From positions 1 through 35,595 of the forward strand of contig DWZJ01000012.1 of the NCBI GenBank assembly GCA_019118245.1: DNA of 35,595 nucleotides, written 5' to 3'. Positions within the stretch are counted from its first letter, which is position 1, and each line of letters starts with the position of its first letter. Source of the DNA: Candidatus Oscillibacter excrementigallinarum. Its GTDB lineage: Bacteria; Bacillota; Clostridia; Oscillospirales; Oscillospiraceae. Position numbers and translations under genes: made by a program. The notes under the pieces were generated by a model. It did not search any database, was not told the DNA's origin, and saw only the letters and a list, made by a program, of their open reading frames with translations. Of the stretch, positions 14,690 through 23,186 are shown in pieces.

Positions 14690-15865
14690 ATGACTGTGAC
14701 GTATCAATTTGACGCCATTGTGGACCGCTCCAATAACCACTCCGCCAAGTACGACGAGCGGAAGAAGAAATTTGGCACCGACGACGTGATCCCCCTGTGG
14801 ATCGCGGACATGGACTTCAAGACCGCCCAGCCCATCATCGACGCCCTGAAGGCCCGGGCCGAGGAGGGCATCTGGGGCTACACCGCCCGGCCGGACAGCT
14901 ATTTTGAGGCCATCCGGGGCTGGCAGAAGCGCCGCAACGGCTGGGACATCGACCAGAGCCTGATGAGCTTCAGCCTGGGCGTGGTGCAGACCCTCTCCGC
15001 CTGTGTGAAGCTGTTCACCCCGGAGGGGGGCAGCGTCCTGATCCAGACGCCGGTGTACTCTGAGTTCTATGACATGACCGAGGCCTGGAACCGCAAGGTC
15101 CTGGAAAACCAGTTCGTGGAGAAGGACGGCAAGTGGACCGTGGACTGGGCGGACTTTGAGGAGAAGCTGAAGGAGGCGGACCTGTTCCTGCTGTGCTCTC
15201 CCCACAACCCGCTGGGCATCGTCTGGACGGAGGAGGAGCTGCGCCGGATGATGGAGCTGTGCCTGCAGCATCATGTGCCGGTGGTCTCTGACGAGATCCA
15301 CTCCGACCTGATCTTCCACGGCAAGAAGCACATCCCCACCGCCTCCCTGTCCCCCGAGATCGCCGCCAACGTCATCACCGGCATCTCCGGCACCAAGACC
15401 TTCAACCTGGCGGGACTCCAGGCCAGCACGGTGGTGTTCCCCAACGCGCACAAGAAGCAGGTGTTCGACCACTACTGGCAGTGCATGGACATCCACCGGA
15501 ACAACGCCTTCTCCCTCACCGCCATGGAGGCGGCCTTCAACCAGGGCGAGGAGTGGCTGGAGCAGCTGCTGCCCTATCTCTCCGCCAACTTCGACTATGT
15601 GGTGGACTACTGCGAAAAGCACATCCCCAGGATCAAGACCTACGCCCCCGACGCCACCTATCTCATGTGGCTGGACTGCCGGGAGCTGGGGATGACCAAT
15701 GAGGAGCTCCACGACTTCATGATCCAGAAAGCCAAGCTGGGTCTCAACGACGGCTACTCCTTCGGCCGGAGCCTCAACGGCTATATGCGCCTCAACGCCG
15801 CCTGTCCCCGGGCCACCCTGGAGAAGGCCATGCGCCAGCTGGAGGCGGCCGTCAACAGCCTGTAA
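14690..15865 (+). CDS. PatB/MalY-type PLP-dependent C-S lyase (cystathionine beta-lyase-like)
   Basis: 391 aa, fold-type I aminotransferase family, MalY/PatB branch, which performs alpha,beta-elimination of cystathionine or cysteine-type substrates. Signatures are PLWIADMDF (35-43), GYTARPDSY (63-71), SPHNPLG (170-176), Asp201 in VVSDEIHSDL and the PLP lysine Lys236 in SGTKTFNLAGLQ. AAAGGAAGG at 14681-14689 abuts this ATG; the in-frame GTG at 14696 has better spacing, so the real start may be two codons later. It heads an operon with a symporter, RidA and a thiol protein. Products would be pyruvate, ammonia and a thiol or H2S, with free 2-aminoacrylate as intermediate. Confidence 0.88.
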   Translation: MTVTYQFDAIVDRSNNHSAKYDERKKKFGTDDVIPLWIADMDFKTAQPIIDALKARAEEGIWGYTARPDSYFEAIRGWQKRRNGWDIDQSLMSFSLGVVQTLSACVKLFTPEGGSVLIQTPVYSEFYDMTEAWNRKVLENQFVEKDGKWTVDWADFEEKLKEADLFLLCSPHNPLGIVWTEEELRRMMELCLQHHVPVVSDEIHSDLIFHGKKHIPTASLSPEIAANVITGISGTKTFNLAGLQASTVVFPNAHKKQVFDHYWQCMDIHRNNAFSLTAMEAAFNQGEEWLEQLLPYLSANFDYVVDYCEKHIPRIKTYAPDATYLMWLDCRELGMTNEELHDFMIQKAKLGLNDGYSFGRSLNGYMRLNAACPRATLEKAMRQLEAAVNSL

Positions 15866-15937
15866 ATCCCGCAAAGCACCCCGACGCCATACCTGTCAAA
15901 CGCAAATATAGAGAATATGGGAAAAGGAGAACAAGAT

Positions 15938-17200
15938 ATGGCAACCATCGAAAAGAAGAGCTTCTGGCAGCAGTACGGAAGTCTCATCCTCATCCTGGGC
16001 GGCATCATCATCGGCGCGCTCATCGGCGCCTTTGCCCCCTCGGTAGGCACCACCATCAAGCCCATCGGTGACATCTTCCTGAACCTGCTGTTCACCATCG
16101 TGGTGCCCCTGGTGTTCGTGTCCATCGCGTCCGCCGTCGGCAGCATGGCCAACATGAAGCGCTTGGGCAAGGTGCTGGGCTCCACCATCGGGACCTTCAT
16201 TTTCACCGGCCTCATCGCCGCGGCCTGTGTGCTGGTGTGGGTCAACCTGTTCAGCCCCTCCGCCGGCACCACCATTGCCATGACCGCCAGCGAGGTCAGC
16301 GAGGCTCCCACCGCCAGTGAGCTGCTGGTCAGCAGTCTGACCGTGTCCGACTTCTCCGACCTGTGGGACAAGTCCAATATGCTGCCCCTGATCATCTTCG
16401 CCATCATCTTCGGCTTCTGCGTGTCCGCCTGCGGCGGTGACGAGAGCCCCATGGGCAAGCTGCTGAACAACTTGAACGAAATCATCATGAAGTTCGTGGG
16501 CGTCATCATGTTCGTCGCTCCCCTGGGCCTGGGCGCCTACTTCGCCAACCTGGTGGCCACCTACGGCCCCGAGATCGTGGGCGACTACGGCCGGTCCATG
16601 CTGGTATACTATCCCCTGTGCGCCCTGTACTTCATCATCTTCTTCCCCCTGTATTCCTTCCTGGCCGGCGGCAAGCAGGGCGTGAAGGTCATGTTCAAGC
16701 ACATCTTCCGCCCCGCCATCACCGCCTTTGCCACCCAGTCCTCCGCCGCCACCATCCCGGTGAACAAGGAGGCCTGCAACTCCATCGGCGTGCCCGAGGA
16801 CATCAGCGACCTGGTGCTGCCCATGGGCTGCACCATGCACATGGACGGCTCCGTCCTCAGCTCCATCGTGAAGATCGCCTTCCTGTACGGCATCTTTGAT
16901 ATGCAGTTCACCGGCGCGGACACCTATGCCATGGCCATCATCGTGGCCATCCTGTCCGCCTTCGTCCTCTCCGGCGCCCCCGGCGGCGGCCTGGTGGGCG
17001 AGATGCTGATCGTCTCCATGTTCAACTTCCCCGCCGAGGCCTTCCCCATCATCGCCACCCTGGGCTTCATCTTCGACCCCGCCGCCACCTGCCTGAACTC
17101 CTCCGGCGACACCATCGCCTCCATGATGGTCACCCGGATCGTGGAGGGCAAGGACTGGCTGGTGAAGGCCACGGCCGCCAAGAAGGCGGAGCAGGCCTGA
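15938..17200 (+). CDS. DAACS-family sodium (or proton):amino acid symporter, probably for neutral substrates
   Basis: 420 aa, about eight membrane helices plus two re-entrant hairpins, as in GltPh. HP1 carries QSSAATIP (267-274); TM7 reads GCTMHMDGS (297-305) where most members have a NMDGT motif. TM8 reads DPAATCLNSSGD from Asp380 to Asp391. Aligned to GltPh, Asp380 matches D394 (amino group binding), Thr384 T398, Asn387 N401 and Asp391 D405, but Ala383 replaces Arg397, which binds the side-chain carboxylate of aspartate. The carrier is therefore unlikely to take acidic amino acids; serine, threonine or cysteine fit the neighbours. AAAAGGAGA lies 7 bases before the ATG. It follows the lyase gene by 72 bp. 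Confidence 0.9.
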   Translation: MATIEKKSFWQQYGSLILILGGIIIGALIGAFAPSVGTTIKPIGDIFLNLLFTIVVPLVFVSIASAVGSMANMKRLGKVLGSTIGTFIFTGLIAAACVLVWVNLFSPSAGTTIAMTASEVSEAPTASELLVSSLTVSDFSDLWDKSNMLPLIIFAIIFGFCVSACGGDESPMGKLLNNLNEIIMKFVGVIMFVAPLGLGAYFANLVATYGPEIVGDYGRSMLVYYPLCALYFIIFFPLYSFLAGGKQGVKVMFKHIFRPAITAFATQSSAATIPVNKEACNSIGVPEDISDLVLPMGCTMHMDGSVLSSIVKIAFLYGIFDMQFTGADTYAMAIIVAILSAFVLSGAPGGGLVGEMLIVSMFNFPAEAFPIIATLGFIFDPAATCLNSSGDTIASMMVTRIVEGKDWLVKATAAKKAEQA

Positions 17201-17255
17201 GCGGCACCATCCCTGTGATTTCCATCAACTGATTTTAGAAAAGGAGTATCCAACT

Positions 17256-17624
17256 ATGAACGTCATCGATACCAAGAACGCCCCCGGCGCCATCGGCCCC
17301 TATTCCCAGGCCTACGAGGCCAATGGCTTCGTCATCACCTCCGGCCAGCTGCCGGTAAACCCCGCCGACGGCTCCATGCCCGACGGCATCGCCGCCCAGG
17401 CAGACCAGAGCTGCAAGAACGTGGGCGCCATCCTGGAGGCCGCCGGCTCCGGCTTTGACAAGGTGGTCAAGACCACCTGCTTCCTGGCAGACATCGCCGA
17501 CTTCGCCGCCTTCAACGAGGTGTATGCCAAGTATTTCACCTCCAAGCCCGCCCGCAGCTGCTTCGCCGTGAAGGACCTGCCCAAGGGCGCCCTGTGCGAG
17601 ATTGAGGCCATCGCGGTCAAGTAA
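17256..17624 (+). CDS. ridA: RidA-family 2-iminobutanoate/2-iminopropanoate deaminase
   Basis: 122 aa, single-domain YjgF/YER057c/UK114 protein. RidA hydrolyses enamine/imine products of PLP enzymes, notably 2-aminoacrylate, to keto acid and ammonia, and so protects other PLP enzymes. The key Arg100 (KPARSCFAV) and Glu115 (CEIEAIAV) match E. coli R105 and E120, and GPYSQA and TSGQLPVNP are standard. AAAAGGAG lies before the ATG. Its place after a C-S lyase and symporter fits the removal of 2-aminoacrylate made by that lyase or the divergent desulfidase. Confidence 0.95.
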   Translation: MNVIDTKNAPGAIGPYSQAYEANGFVITSGQLPVNPADGSMPDGIAAQADQSCKNVGAILEAAGSGFDKVVKTTCFLADIADFAAFNEVYAKYFTSKPARSCFAVKDLPKGALCEIEAIAVK

Positions 17625-17636
17625 GGAGGCGCGGAT

Positions 17637-17888
17637 ATGAAGGTCACCGTCATCGGCAGCCATCTGTGCCCCGACACGCTGTACGCCCTCAACAAGCTCA
17701 GCGAGGCCAAGGCGGATATCGAGTTCAAGAATCTCTCCGCCAGCCTGCCGGACCTGAAGGCCTATCTGGCCCTGCGGGACAGCAGCCCCCTGTATGATGC
17801 CGTCAAGAAAAACGGCGGCATCGGCATCCCGGCCTTTGTCCTGGAGGACGGCACCGTCACCCTGTACCTGGCGGATGTGCTGAAATAA
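17637..17888 (+). CDS. Small glutaredoxin-like protein with CPDT motif
   Basis: 83 aa, thioredoxin-fold glutaredoxin-like: beta strand KVTVIGS, active-site motif CPDT at 11-14 (a monothiol form lacking the second Cys), then a cis-Pro region GGIGIPAFVLEDG. It follows ridA by 12 bases with a GGAGG ribosome binding site and is the last gene before the terminator. Placement suggests a role in thiol or polysulfide handling linked to cysteine breakdown, but its partner is unknown. It has no other cysteine, so any disulfide must be with glutathione-like thiols or another protein. Confidence 0.8.
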   Translation: MKVTVIGSHLCPDTLYALNKLSEAKADIEFKNLSASLPDLKAYLALRDSSPLYDAVKKNGGIGIPAFVLEDGTVTLYLADVLK

Positions 17889-17901
17889 GCAAATGAAAAA
17901 G

Positions 17902-17947
17902 CGCCCCGGCGGGAAACCTGAACGGTCCCCGCCGGGGCGGCTCTTTT
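17902..17947. terminator. Bidirectional terminator between convergent operons
   Basis: A 12-bp GC-rich stem (17902-17913 with 17928-17939), 14-base loop. On the plus strand it is followed by GCTCTTTT and on the minus strand by GCTTTTT, so it serves both the lyase operon and the convergent DUF2812 operon. Confidence 0.88.
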
Positions 17948-17952
17948 GCCGC

Positions 17953-18135
17953 TCAAAACTCCGTGATGGACTCCGCGCCGCCCTCTTCCAGCTGCCGCAG
18001 GGCGGCCAGCGTGCCCAGGGTGGTGCCCAGCTGGGTCAGCAGGATGGCTGTGCGGGACAGTTCCTCCGTGGTCATGCACTTGGCCATGGCCACCGCCGCC
18101 GCGTAGATCCCCGTGCTCCAGTCATAGGCGTCCAT
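17953..18135 (-). CDS. Small 60-aa conserved-type hypothetical protein
   Basis: I do not recognise the family. The 60-aa product starts MDAYDWSTGIYAAAVAMAK and continues as an amphipathic helical protein with CMTTEELSRTAILLTQLGTTLGTLAALRQLE, ending ESITEF. The helical region resembles a small helix-hairpin. It lies 65 bp downstream of the last DUF2812 gene on the same strand and before a shared terminator, so it may be the last cistron of that operon. GGAGGGGG lies close before the ATG. Codon use matches its neighbours, which supports a real gene. Confidence 0.65.
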   Translation of the reverse strand: MDAYDWSTGIYAAAVAMAKCMTTEELSRTAILLTQLGTTLGTLAALRQLEEGGAESITEF

Positions 18136-18200
18136 TCTCCGGCCCCCTCCCTGGTGAACAGTGTATGAGGCGGCGGGGGATTTCTTGACGGGTCGGGGGC

Positions 18201-19400
18201 TCATTCCATCAGCAGCGAGGCCAGGTACGCCGTCTCCGTCCGCAAGTCTGTGGGGCCGGTGTACCCCACCGCCAGCACCCGCCGCCCCAGCCGGGCCACG
18301 GCATATTGGATGGTATCGCCGTCCTCGTACCGGGTCTCCGTCCACCAGAAGCCGTCCAGCGCACTGGCGGGCACCGGCTCAGCTGTGCCAGGGACCCAGG
18401 CCAGAAAGCCGGGCTGCTCCGCCAGCAGCTCTTCCGCCAGCTCTGCCGCGAGCCCCTCTGTCAGCATCTCGTAATAGGCCGTGGCGGCCCGCGGCCTCCG
18501 CTCCGCCCCTTCGTGCCAGGGGGCGGTCTGGTCCACCCAGTACATTCTGGGCGCCAGCTCTTGGCACTTGGTCCGAATGCGGAAGTATTCCACATTCTGT
18601 GCCCCATCCAGCGCCCGCAGGTCCACATACCGGACCTCCTGCTTTGGGCTCCCGTCCTCTTCCGCACTCCAAGTAAAGTGAGGGCCGGTCCCATAGGACA
18701 GCCCCATGCCGACAAAGCACATGGCATAGAACAGACACATCAGCAGATACGCGGCGCCGCCAAAAATCTGCCCCCGGCGGTAAGGCCTCGGCCGGGTCAG
18801 GGGCACACCCGCGGTCAGTGTCCGCCACAGGCCCCGCATATTCCGGACGTTGAGCACGATCTGTATGAGCCCGAGGATGCTGAGGGGCACCGCACACAGC
18901 CAGTAGCCCGGCAGGGCATCCTCGACGGCGTTCAGCAGGGGCGCGCTGACGATGAACCAGTTCAGAATACACACGCCCACGAACACTGCCAAAAGCAGGG
19001 ACGTCCAGATCAGGGACCGGGCCATCCGACGCTTCAGATACCGGTACCCCTCCCCCTGGACCACCGGGTCCGTGTCCAGCTCCGGGGCGGCTGGGTCATC
19101 ACACCGCCAGACCCAGAAGGGGCCCAGCTGTCCCACCAGCTGCCAGCCCATGACCCGGTAAGCCTCCACCCGCTCCGGGTTCAGCGTCTCTTTTCTCCGC
19201 TGGAGGGGCTGGAGCCGGAAGCGGCTCTCCCTGGGCTCGTCCGGCAGGAGTTCCACCTGGGCGCCTGTGAAGCCCACAGGCCGGTAGCCCCTGCGGGCCA
19301 GGTCCTCCAGCCAGGTCTCCACCGCCGCCACGTCATAGAGGCTGATGGGGCAGGTCTCCCGGAATTTCTCATTTTTTACGTAAGGATGGCCGGTGCTCAT
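18201..19400 (-). CDS. DUF2812-like membrane protein, paralog A
   Basis: 399 aa and the most diverged of four tandem paralogs. The N-terminal soluble part (about 1-130) has the family pattern: DVAAVETWLEDLARRGYRPVGF, a basic RFRLQPLQRRK stretch, YRVMGWQLV, then WRCDDPAAPELDTDP. About three membrane helices follow (near 137-155, 167-190 and 218-236), then a C-terminal domain of roughly 160 residues. DUF2812 genes are commonly next to PadR regulators and have no assigned activity. It starts 15 bases after paralog B stops, with GGAGGGGG before the ATG. It lacks the AAVLAEF C-terminus shared by the other three. Confidence 0.8.
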   Translation of the reverse strand: MSTGHPYVKNEKFRETCPISLYDVAAVETWLEDLARRGYRPVGFTGAQVELLPDEPRESRFRLQPLQRRKETLNPERVEAYRVMGWQLVGQLGPFWVWRCDDPAAPELDTDPVVQGEGYRYLKRRMARSLIWTSLLLAVFVGVCILNWFIVSAPLLNAVEDALPGYWLCAVPLSILGLIQIVLNVRNMRGLWRTLTAGVPLTRPRPYRRGQIFGGAAYLLMCLFYAMCFVGMGLSYGTGPHFTWSAEEDGSPKQEVRYVDLRALDGAQNVEYFRIRTKCQELAPRMYWVDQTAPWHEGAERRPRAATAYYEMLTEGLAAELAEELLAEQPGFLAWVPGTAEPVPASALDGFWWTETRYEDGDTIQYAVARLGRRVLAVGYTGPTDLRTETAYLASLLME

Positions 19401-19415
19401 TCGTGTCCCCCTCCT

Positions 19416-20531
19416 CTACCGAAACTCCGCCAGGACGGCGGCGTATTGGGGCAGCAGTTCCGCCAGCGGCGCGTCTGTCTCCGCCTCCACGCTCCACACC
19501 TGGTCCCCCAGCCGGAGCAGCAGATACTGATCGCCGTTCACCGCCGCCCCGGTCCAGGCCTCGTCCAGGCCGGGGTATTCGGTCTCCGTGGGGGCATATT
19601 CGTCCCCGTACTCCGCCAGGAGACTGTCCGCCAGGTCGTCCGCCAGAGACGGGAAGCGGAGGCGGTAATACCGGGCTTCGCTGTACCGATAGTACCGCCG
19701 CCCCTCCGTATAGTCCTCTATGGTCCACCACTGTTCGCTGGTGAGCCAGTTCTCCTGGGGACCTGCCACCACTTCCCCGTTCTGGGACACCGCCACATAG
19801 GGCACCGGCTCGGCAATGTCCTTCAGCTGATAAAACGTCTGGCGGCTGGTGTGGGCCCCGTGGCACCAGACGGCGACGATATAGAACACCCATAGCAGAT
19901 CGATCACCAATGTCAGGAAACAGGCCAGCCGGTAGGGCCGCCGGCGTGGCGCCTCCACACCGGCCCGCATGGTCCGTAAGGCTCGCCGCAGGACGCGGGT
20001 CTGCCACCGGGCCATCTTGCCGACTGCCCAAAAAAAGCCCACACACGCCGCCAGATACCACAGGGGCAGCCAGCTTCCCACCAGATGTGCCAGGTACGTC
20101 TCCCCAGAAGAGTATAGGGTAAAGGCGATGAGCCCCACGAGGACTGCCAAGATCCCCCAGCTGAGATACTTGTTGATTCTCTCCTGCCGGGAGAGGCGGT
20201 CATAGGCCCGTGCCTCTGTCTCCGGGTCCGTGTGGAGCTCCGGAGCCTCCGGGTCGTCGCACCGCCACAGGTGCATGGTCTTTCCGATGGTGTCCACGTA
20301 CTCCCAGCCCAGGAAACGGTAGGTGTCCCGGCGCTCCCAGTCCGGGCATTTCTCCTTTTTGGCCGCGGGCTCCAGCCGGTAACGGACGGCCTTGGGCGTT
20401 CCCCATTCAAAAGAGGCAAAACCGAACCAAATCCAGCTGGGAACGTAAAACCAGCCCTTGGCGGCCAGGTCCTCCAAACGCGCCTGCCAGGCGGCCACGT
20501 CCTCCACGTACCCCGGCATCAGCTTGACCAT
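19416..20531 (-). CDS. DUF2812-like membrane protein, paralog B
   Basis: 371 aa, closest to paralog C. The N-terminal domain has EDVAAWQARLEDLAAKGWF, KAVRYRLEPA, YRFLGWEYVDT and LWRCDDPEAPELHTDP, the last shared almost exactly with C. About three membrane helices are near 125-150, 152-172 and 205-230. The C-terminal region reads YYRLRFPSLADDLADSLLAEY, then PGLDEAWTG, LRLGDQVWS and YAAVLAEFR at the end. The role is unknown. It lies 21 bases after paralog C and 15 before A, so the array is one operon. The duplicated 3' ends keep near-identical DNA (for example around 19431 and 20562). Confidence 0.82.
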   Translation of the reverse strand: MVKLMPGYVEDVAAWQARLEDLAAKGWFYVPSWIWFGFASFEWGTPKAVRYRLEPAAKKEKCPDWERRDTYRFLGWEYVDTIGKTMHLWRCDDPEAPELHTDPETEARAYDRLSRQERINKYLSWGILAVLVGLIAFTLYSSGETYLAHLVGSWLPLWYLAACVGFFWAVGKMARWQTRVLRRALRTMRAGVEAPRRRPYRLACFLTLVIDLLWVFYIVAVWCHGAHTSRQTFYQLKDIAEPVPYVAVSQNGEVVAGPQENWLTSEQWWTIEDYTEGRRYYRYSEARYYRLRFPSLADDLADSLLAEYGDEYAPTETEYPGLDEAWTGAAVNGDQYLLLRLGDQVWSVEAETDAPLAELLPQYAAVLAEFR

Positions 20532-20552
20532 GGTGCTTCCCCCTCTCGTTTT

Positions 20553-21656
20553 CTATTGGAACTCCGCCAGGACGGCGGCGTATCGCTCCGCCAGTTCCAC
20601 CGTGGGCTCCGTGGTGCCGGTGGAGATGCTCCACACCTGGTCCCCCAGCCGGACCACCAGGAACCAATACCCGTAGTCGCTGCGGGTGGACACCCAGGCC
20701 TCGTCCAGGCCGGGGACCTGCCAGGCGGTGACGGGCCAGCCCTTCTCCTCATAGTCCGCCAGGATGCTCTCCACCAGATCGTCCGCCGTCCAGGGGAACC
20801 GGAGGCGGTAGTAGCGGTTCTCTGTCTCCCAGCCGCCCATGCCCTCAAAGGTCCACCACTGGTCCGTGGTGAGCCAGTTGTCCCAGTGAAGGGCCTGCAC
20901 GCTGTTCCGTCCCTGTTCTGTGACATATGGGATGGGCGCATCGATGGTCTCCGCTGGTTCAAAGGGCCGCGATCTGGGGTCTGCCATGTCGGCGCAGAGC
21001 GATGCGATGTAGAATCCCCACAGCAGCATGACCGCCACAGACAGCCAGCAGGCCAGCCGGTAGGGTCGCCCGTGGGGCGCGGGTACGCCCGCCCGGAGGA
21101 GCCGCAGATACCGCCGCAGAGACCACCACTGCTGGAACGCCGCCAACGCAAGTGCCAGCAGAAAGCCCCAATAGGCGGCCTCCCGCCACAGCGGCTGCCA
21201 CTCCTCCACACGCCAGGTGAAAAGAGTTCTGTCTGTCAGGAGAGTCTGTATCGCCAGCACGGCCAGAAGCGCGGTGATTGCGGCCCAGAACTGCGTCACC
21301 TTTCGATGCCGGCAAAACAGCCGGTCATAGGCCTGGGCCTCCGTCTCCGGGTCTGTGTGGAGCTCCGGGGCCTCCGGGTCGTCGCAGCGCCACAGGTGCA
21401 TGGACTTGCCGGAGGTATCCACATACTCCCAGCCCATGGCCCGGTAGGCCGCCAGACGCTCCGGGTCCGGGCGGCTCTCCTTCACCGGGGCGGGCTCCAG
21501 CCGGTAGCGGACCGCCTTGGGCTCTCCCTTCTCAAAGACCGCCAGGAAGAAAATGCCGGGGACCGAGGCGGCGAACCACCCCCGGGCCGCCTGGTCCTCC
21601 ATCCGGGCCTGCTGGGCGGCCACGTCATAGATGTTCATGGGCATCAGCTTCAGCAC
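20553..21656 (-). CDS. DUF2812-like membrane protein, paralog C
   Basis: 367 aa. The same order of motifs as paralog B: YDVAAQQARMEDQAARGWF, KAVRYRLEPA, YRAMGWEYVDT, LWRCDDPEAPELHTDP, then about three membrane helices (near 125-148, 158-178 and 205-228), and a C-terminal YYRLRFPWTADDLVESILADY, PGLDEAW, VVRLGDQVWS and YAAVLAEFQ. B and C are clearly the most recent duplicates. It follows paralog D by 17 bases. Topology puts the C-terminal 130-140 residues on the outside if the N-terminus is cytoplasmic and there are three helices; this is inference. Confidence 0.82.
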   Translation of the reverse strand: MLKLMPMNIYDVAAQQARMEDQAARGWFAASVPGIFFLAVFEKGEPKAVRYRLEPAPVKESRPDPERLAAYRAMGWEYVDTSGKSMHLWRCDDPEAPELHTDPETEAQAYDRLFCRHRKVTQFWAAITALLAVLAIQTLLTDRTLFTWRVEEWQPLWREAAYWGFLLALALAAFQQWWSLRRYLRLLRAGVPAPHGRPYRLACWLSVAVMLLWGFYIASLCADMADPRSRPFEPAETIDAPIPYVTEQGRNSVQALHWDNWLTTDQWWTFEGMGGWETENRYYRLRFPWTADDLVESILADYEEKGWPVTAWQVPGLDEAWVSTRSDYGYWFLVVRLGDQVWSISTGTTEPTVELAERYAAVLAEFQ

Positions 21657-21673
21657 GGTGTCTCCTCCTCTCT

Positions 21674-22819
21674 CTATTGGAACTCCGCCAGGACAGCGGC
21701 GAAATCGTCCAGGTGAGCGGATAGGTCTCCATGGAGCCGGACCGCTTGATAAATGACCGCCCGTCCCTGCCGGGCCACCAGAAGCTGCCGTGCGCGGCCA
21801 TCATTAGTTCCTGTGCCGTTGTCCAGCAGGGCCACTTGGTCGAATCGGGAATCCTGATGCACAGTGACCGCAGCTCTTGGCAGACGCGTTTCGGCTTCTG
21901 ACAGCCATTCTTGATACAGCAGATCCGCCAGGGGCGCGGCACAAACCCGAGCCATCTTTGCCTCCAGATAGGGTCCCTCCCATTGAAATTCCTCTACGCT
22001 CCGTAGGGTGAGCAGCAGCCCCCCGCTCTCCCGATAAAACGCCGCATCCATCGGTAACACGGCCTCCTCCGGGGCCAGCACCTCCATGGCCACATAGGGC
22101 AACGGCTCCGGCGCGTCGGACAGGGGCATCTCCCGCTGGCCGGCAGCAAGGCCCACCACGAACACATACAGCAGAACGATCGTTGCCCAGCCGATCACCT
22201 CAGACCGCATCCGTCGTTTTACGGCTCTGGCCGGGTCTCCCCGCTCCAGGGGGACACCCGCCTCCAGCTGCTTTCGCTGACGCCGGATGCCCCGGATCTG
22301 CCGGGCCAGCCGCCAGAGCTCCCCTCCCACAAACAACACCACAAACAGCCAGACGGCCCACATCCCCCGGAGGAACAGCTCCACCACATTGTCGCTGAAA
22401 AGATCGTCAAATTGCAGCGCCGTCCACACGGCCAGAAGCAGCAGCGCCAGCGCATTTCGCCGCACGGTCCGCTTCAGCAGCTTCTCCCAGGCCCAGGCCT
22501 GGCTGGCGGGGTCTGTGTACAGGTCCGGGGCCGCTGGGTCGAAGCAGTAGTAGACCAGATAGCCGTCCCCCAGGGGACAGGCCCGGCGCCAACCCATGTC
22601 CCGGTACAGGGCGTCCGCCTCCTCCTGCTCCACCTGGATCCGCTGGCTCTGGGGGTCCAGCCGTACCCGGCAGGGGCGGGGCTCTATCCGCTCGAATCGG
22701 GGATAGGAGCCCCACTTCTCCAGGATCCAGCCCTGGGCGGCCTTCTCCTCCAGCCAGGCCTCGATGGTGCCCACGTCCCACAGGTCCATGGGGGCCAGGA
22801 ATCGCTTGTGGTTTTTCAT
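21674..22819 (-). CDS. DUF2812-like membrane protein, paralog D
   Basis: 381 aa, first DUF2812 gene after the repressor; its ATG overlaps the padR-type stop (ATGA at 22819-22816). The N-terminal domain has WDVGTIEAWLEEKAAQGWIL, RVRLDP, YRDMGWRRA and FDPAAPDLYTDP. Membrane helices are near 124-142, 150-168 and 212-230. The C-terminus ends AAVLAEFQ as in C. Tight coupling with PadR means the repressor and the membrane protein are made together. Function unknown. Confidence 0.82.
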   Translation of the reverse strand: MKNHKRFLAPMDLWDVGTIEAWLEEKAAQGWILEKWGSYPRFERIEPRPCRVRLDPQSQRIQVEQEEADALYRDMGWRRACPLGDGYLVYYCFDPAAPDLYTDPASQAWAWEKLLKRTVRRNALALLLLAVWTALQFDDLFSDNVVELFLRGMWAVWLFVVLFVGGELWRLARQIRGIRRQRKQLEAGVPLERGDPARAVKRRMRSEVIGWATIVLLYVFVVGLAAGQREMPLSDAPEPLPYVAMEVLAPEEAVLPMDAAFYRESGGLLLTLRSVEEFQWEGPYLEAKMARVCAAPLADLLYQEWLSEAETRLPRAAVTVHQDSRFDQVALLDNGTGTNDGRARQLLVARQGRAVIYQAVRLHGDLSAHLDDFAAVLAEFQ

Positions 22820-23172
22820 GTCGGTTCCTCCTCTCTCCGCCCCGGCAGCAGGTGTTCCGCCGCCCGCTCCTCCCGTTCGCCGTCGGCCACGCAGAGCCGC
22901 AGGCGGCTCAGCTCCTGCCGGAACAGGGCCCGGCCCCGGTCCGTGATGGCGTAGGTCCGCTTCCGGCCCTCCACCGCCGTCTCCCGGATCAAGCCCTCCT
23001 CCTGGAATTTTGCCAGAATGGTGTACAGGGTCCCCGGCCCCAGAGGCACCCGGCCGGCGGTGGCGTCGTCCACATACTGGACGATCTCCGTGCCGCACCG
23101 CTCCTGCCGCAGCAGGCTCAGCAGCACGTAGAACATACTCTCTGTCAGGACTTTCAGCGGCTCCCTGGCCAT
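22816..23172 (-). CDS. PadR-family transcriptional repressor
   Basis: 118 aa with the PadR winged helix: TESMFYVLLSLLRQERCGTEI, LGPGTLYTILAKFQEEGLI (recognition helix and wing, about 50-70) and KRTYAITDRGRALF, then a short C-terminal dimer helix. The ATG at 23172 follows GGGAGGGAG. An upstream in-frame extension would run through the promoter and operators, so I reject it. Two ATATCG-N5-CGATAT palindromes at the promoter are the likely binding sites, giving negative autoregulation of the whole DUF2812 operon. PadR-DUF2812 pairing is a recurrent arrangement in Firmicutes. Confidence 0.92.
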   Translation of the reverse strand: MAREPLKVLTESMFYVLLSLLRQERCGTEIVQYVDDATAGRVPLGPGTLYTILAKFQEEGLIRETAVEGRKRTYAITDRGRALFRQELSRLRLCVADGEREERAAEHLLPGRREEEPT

Positions 23173-23186
23173 GGTCTCCCTCCCCG

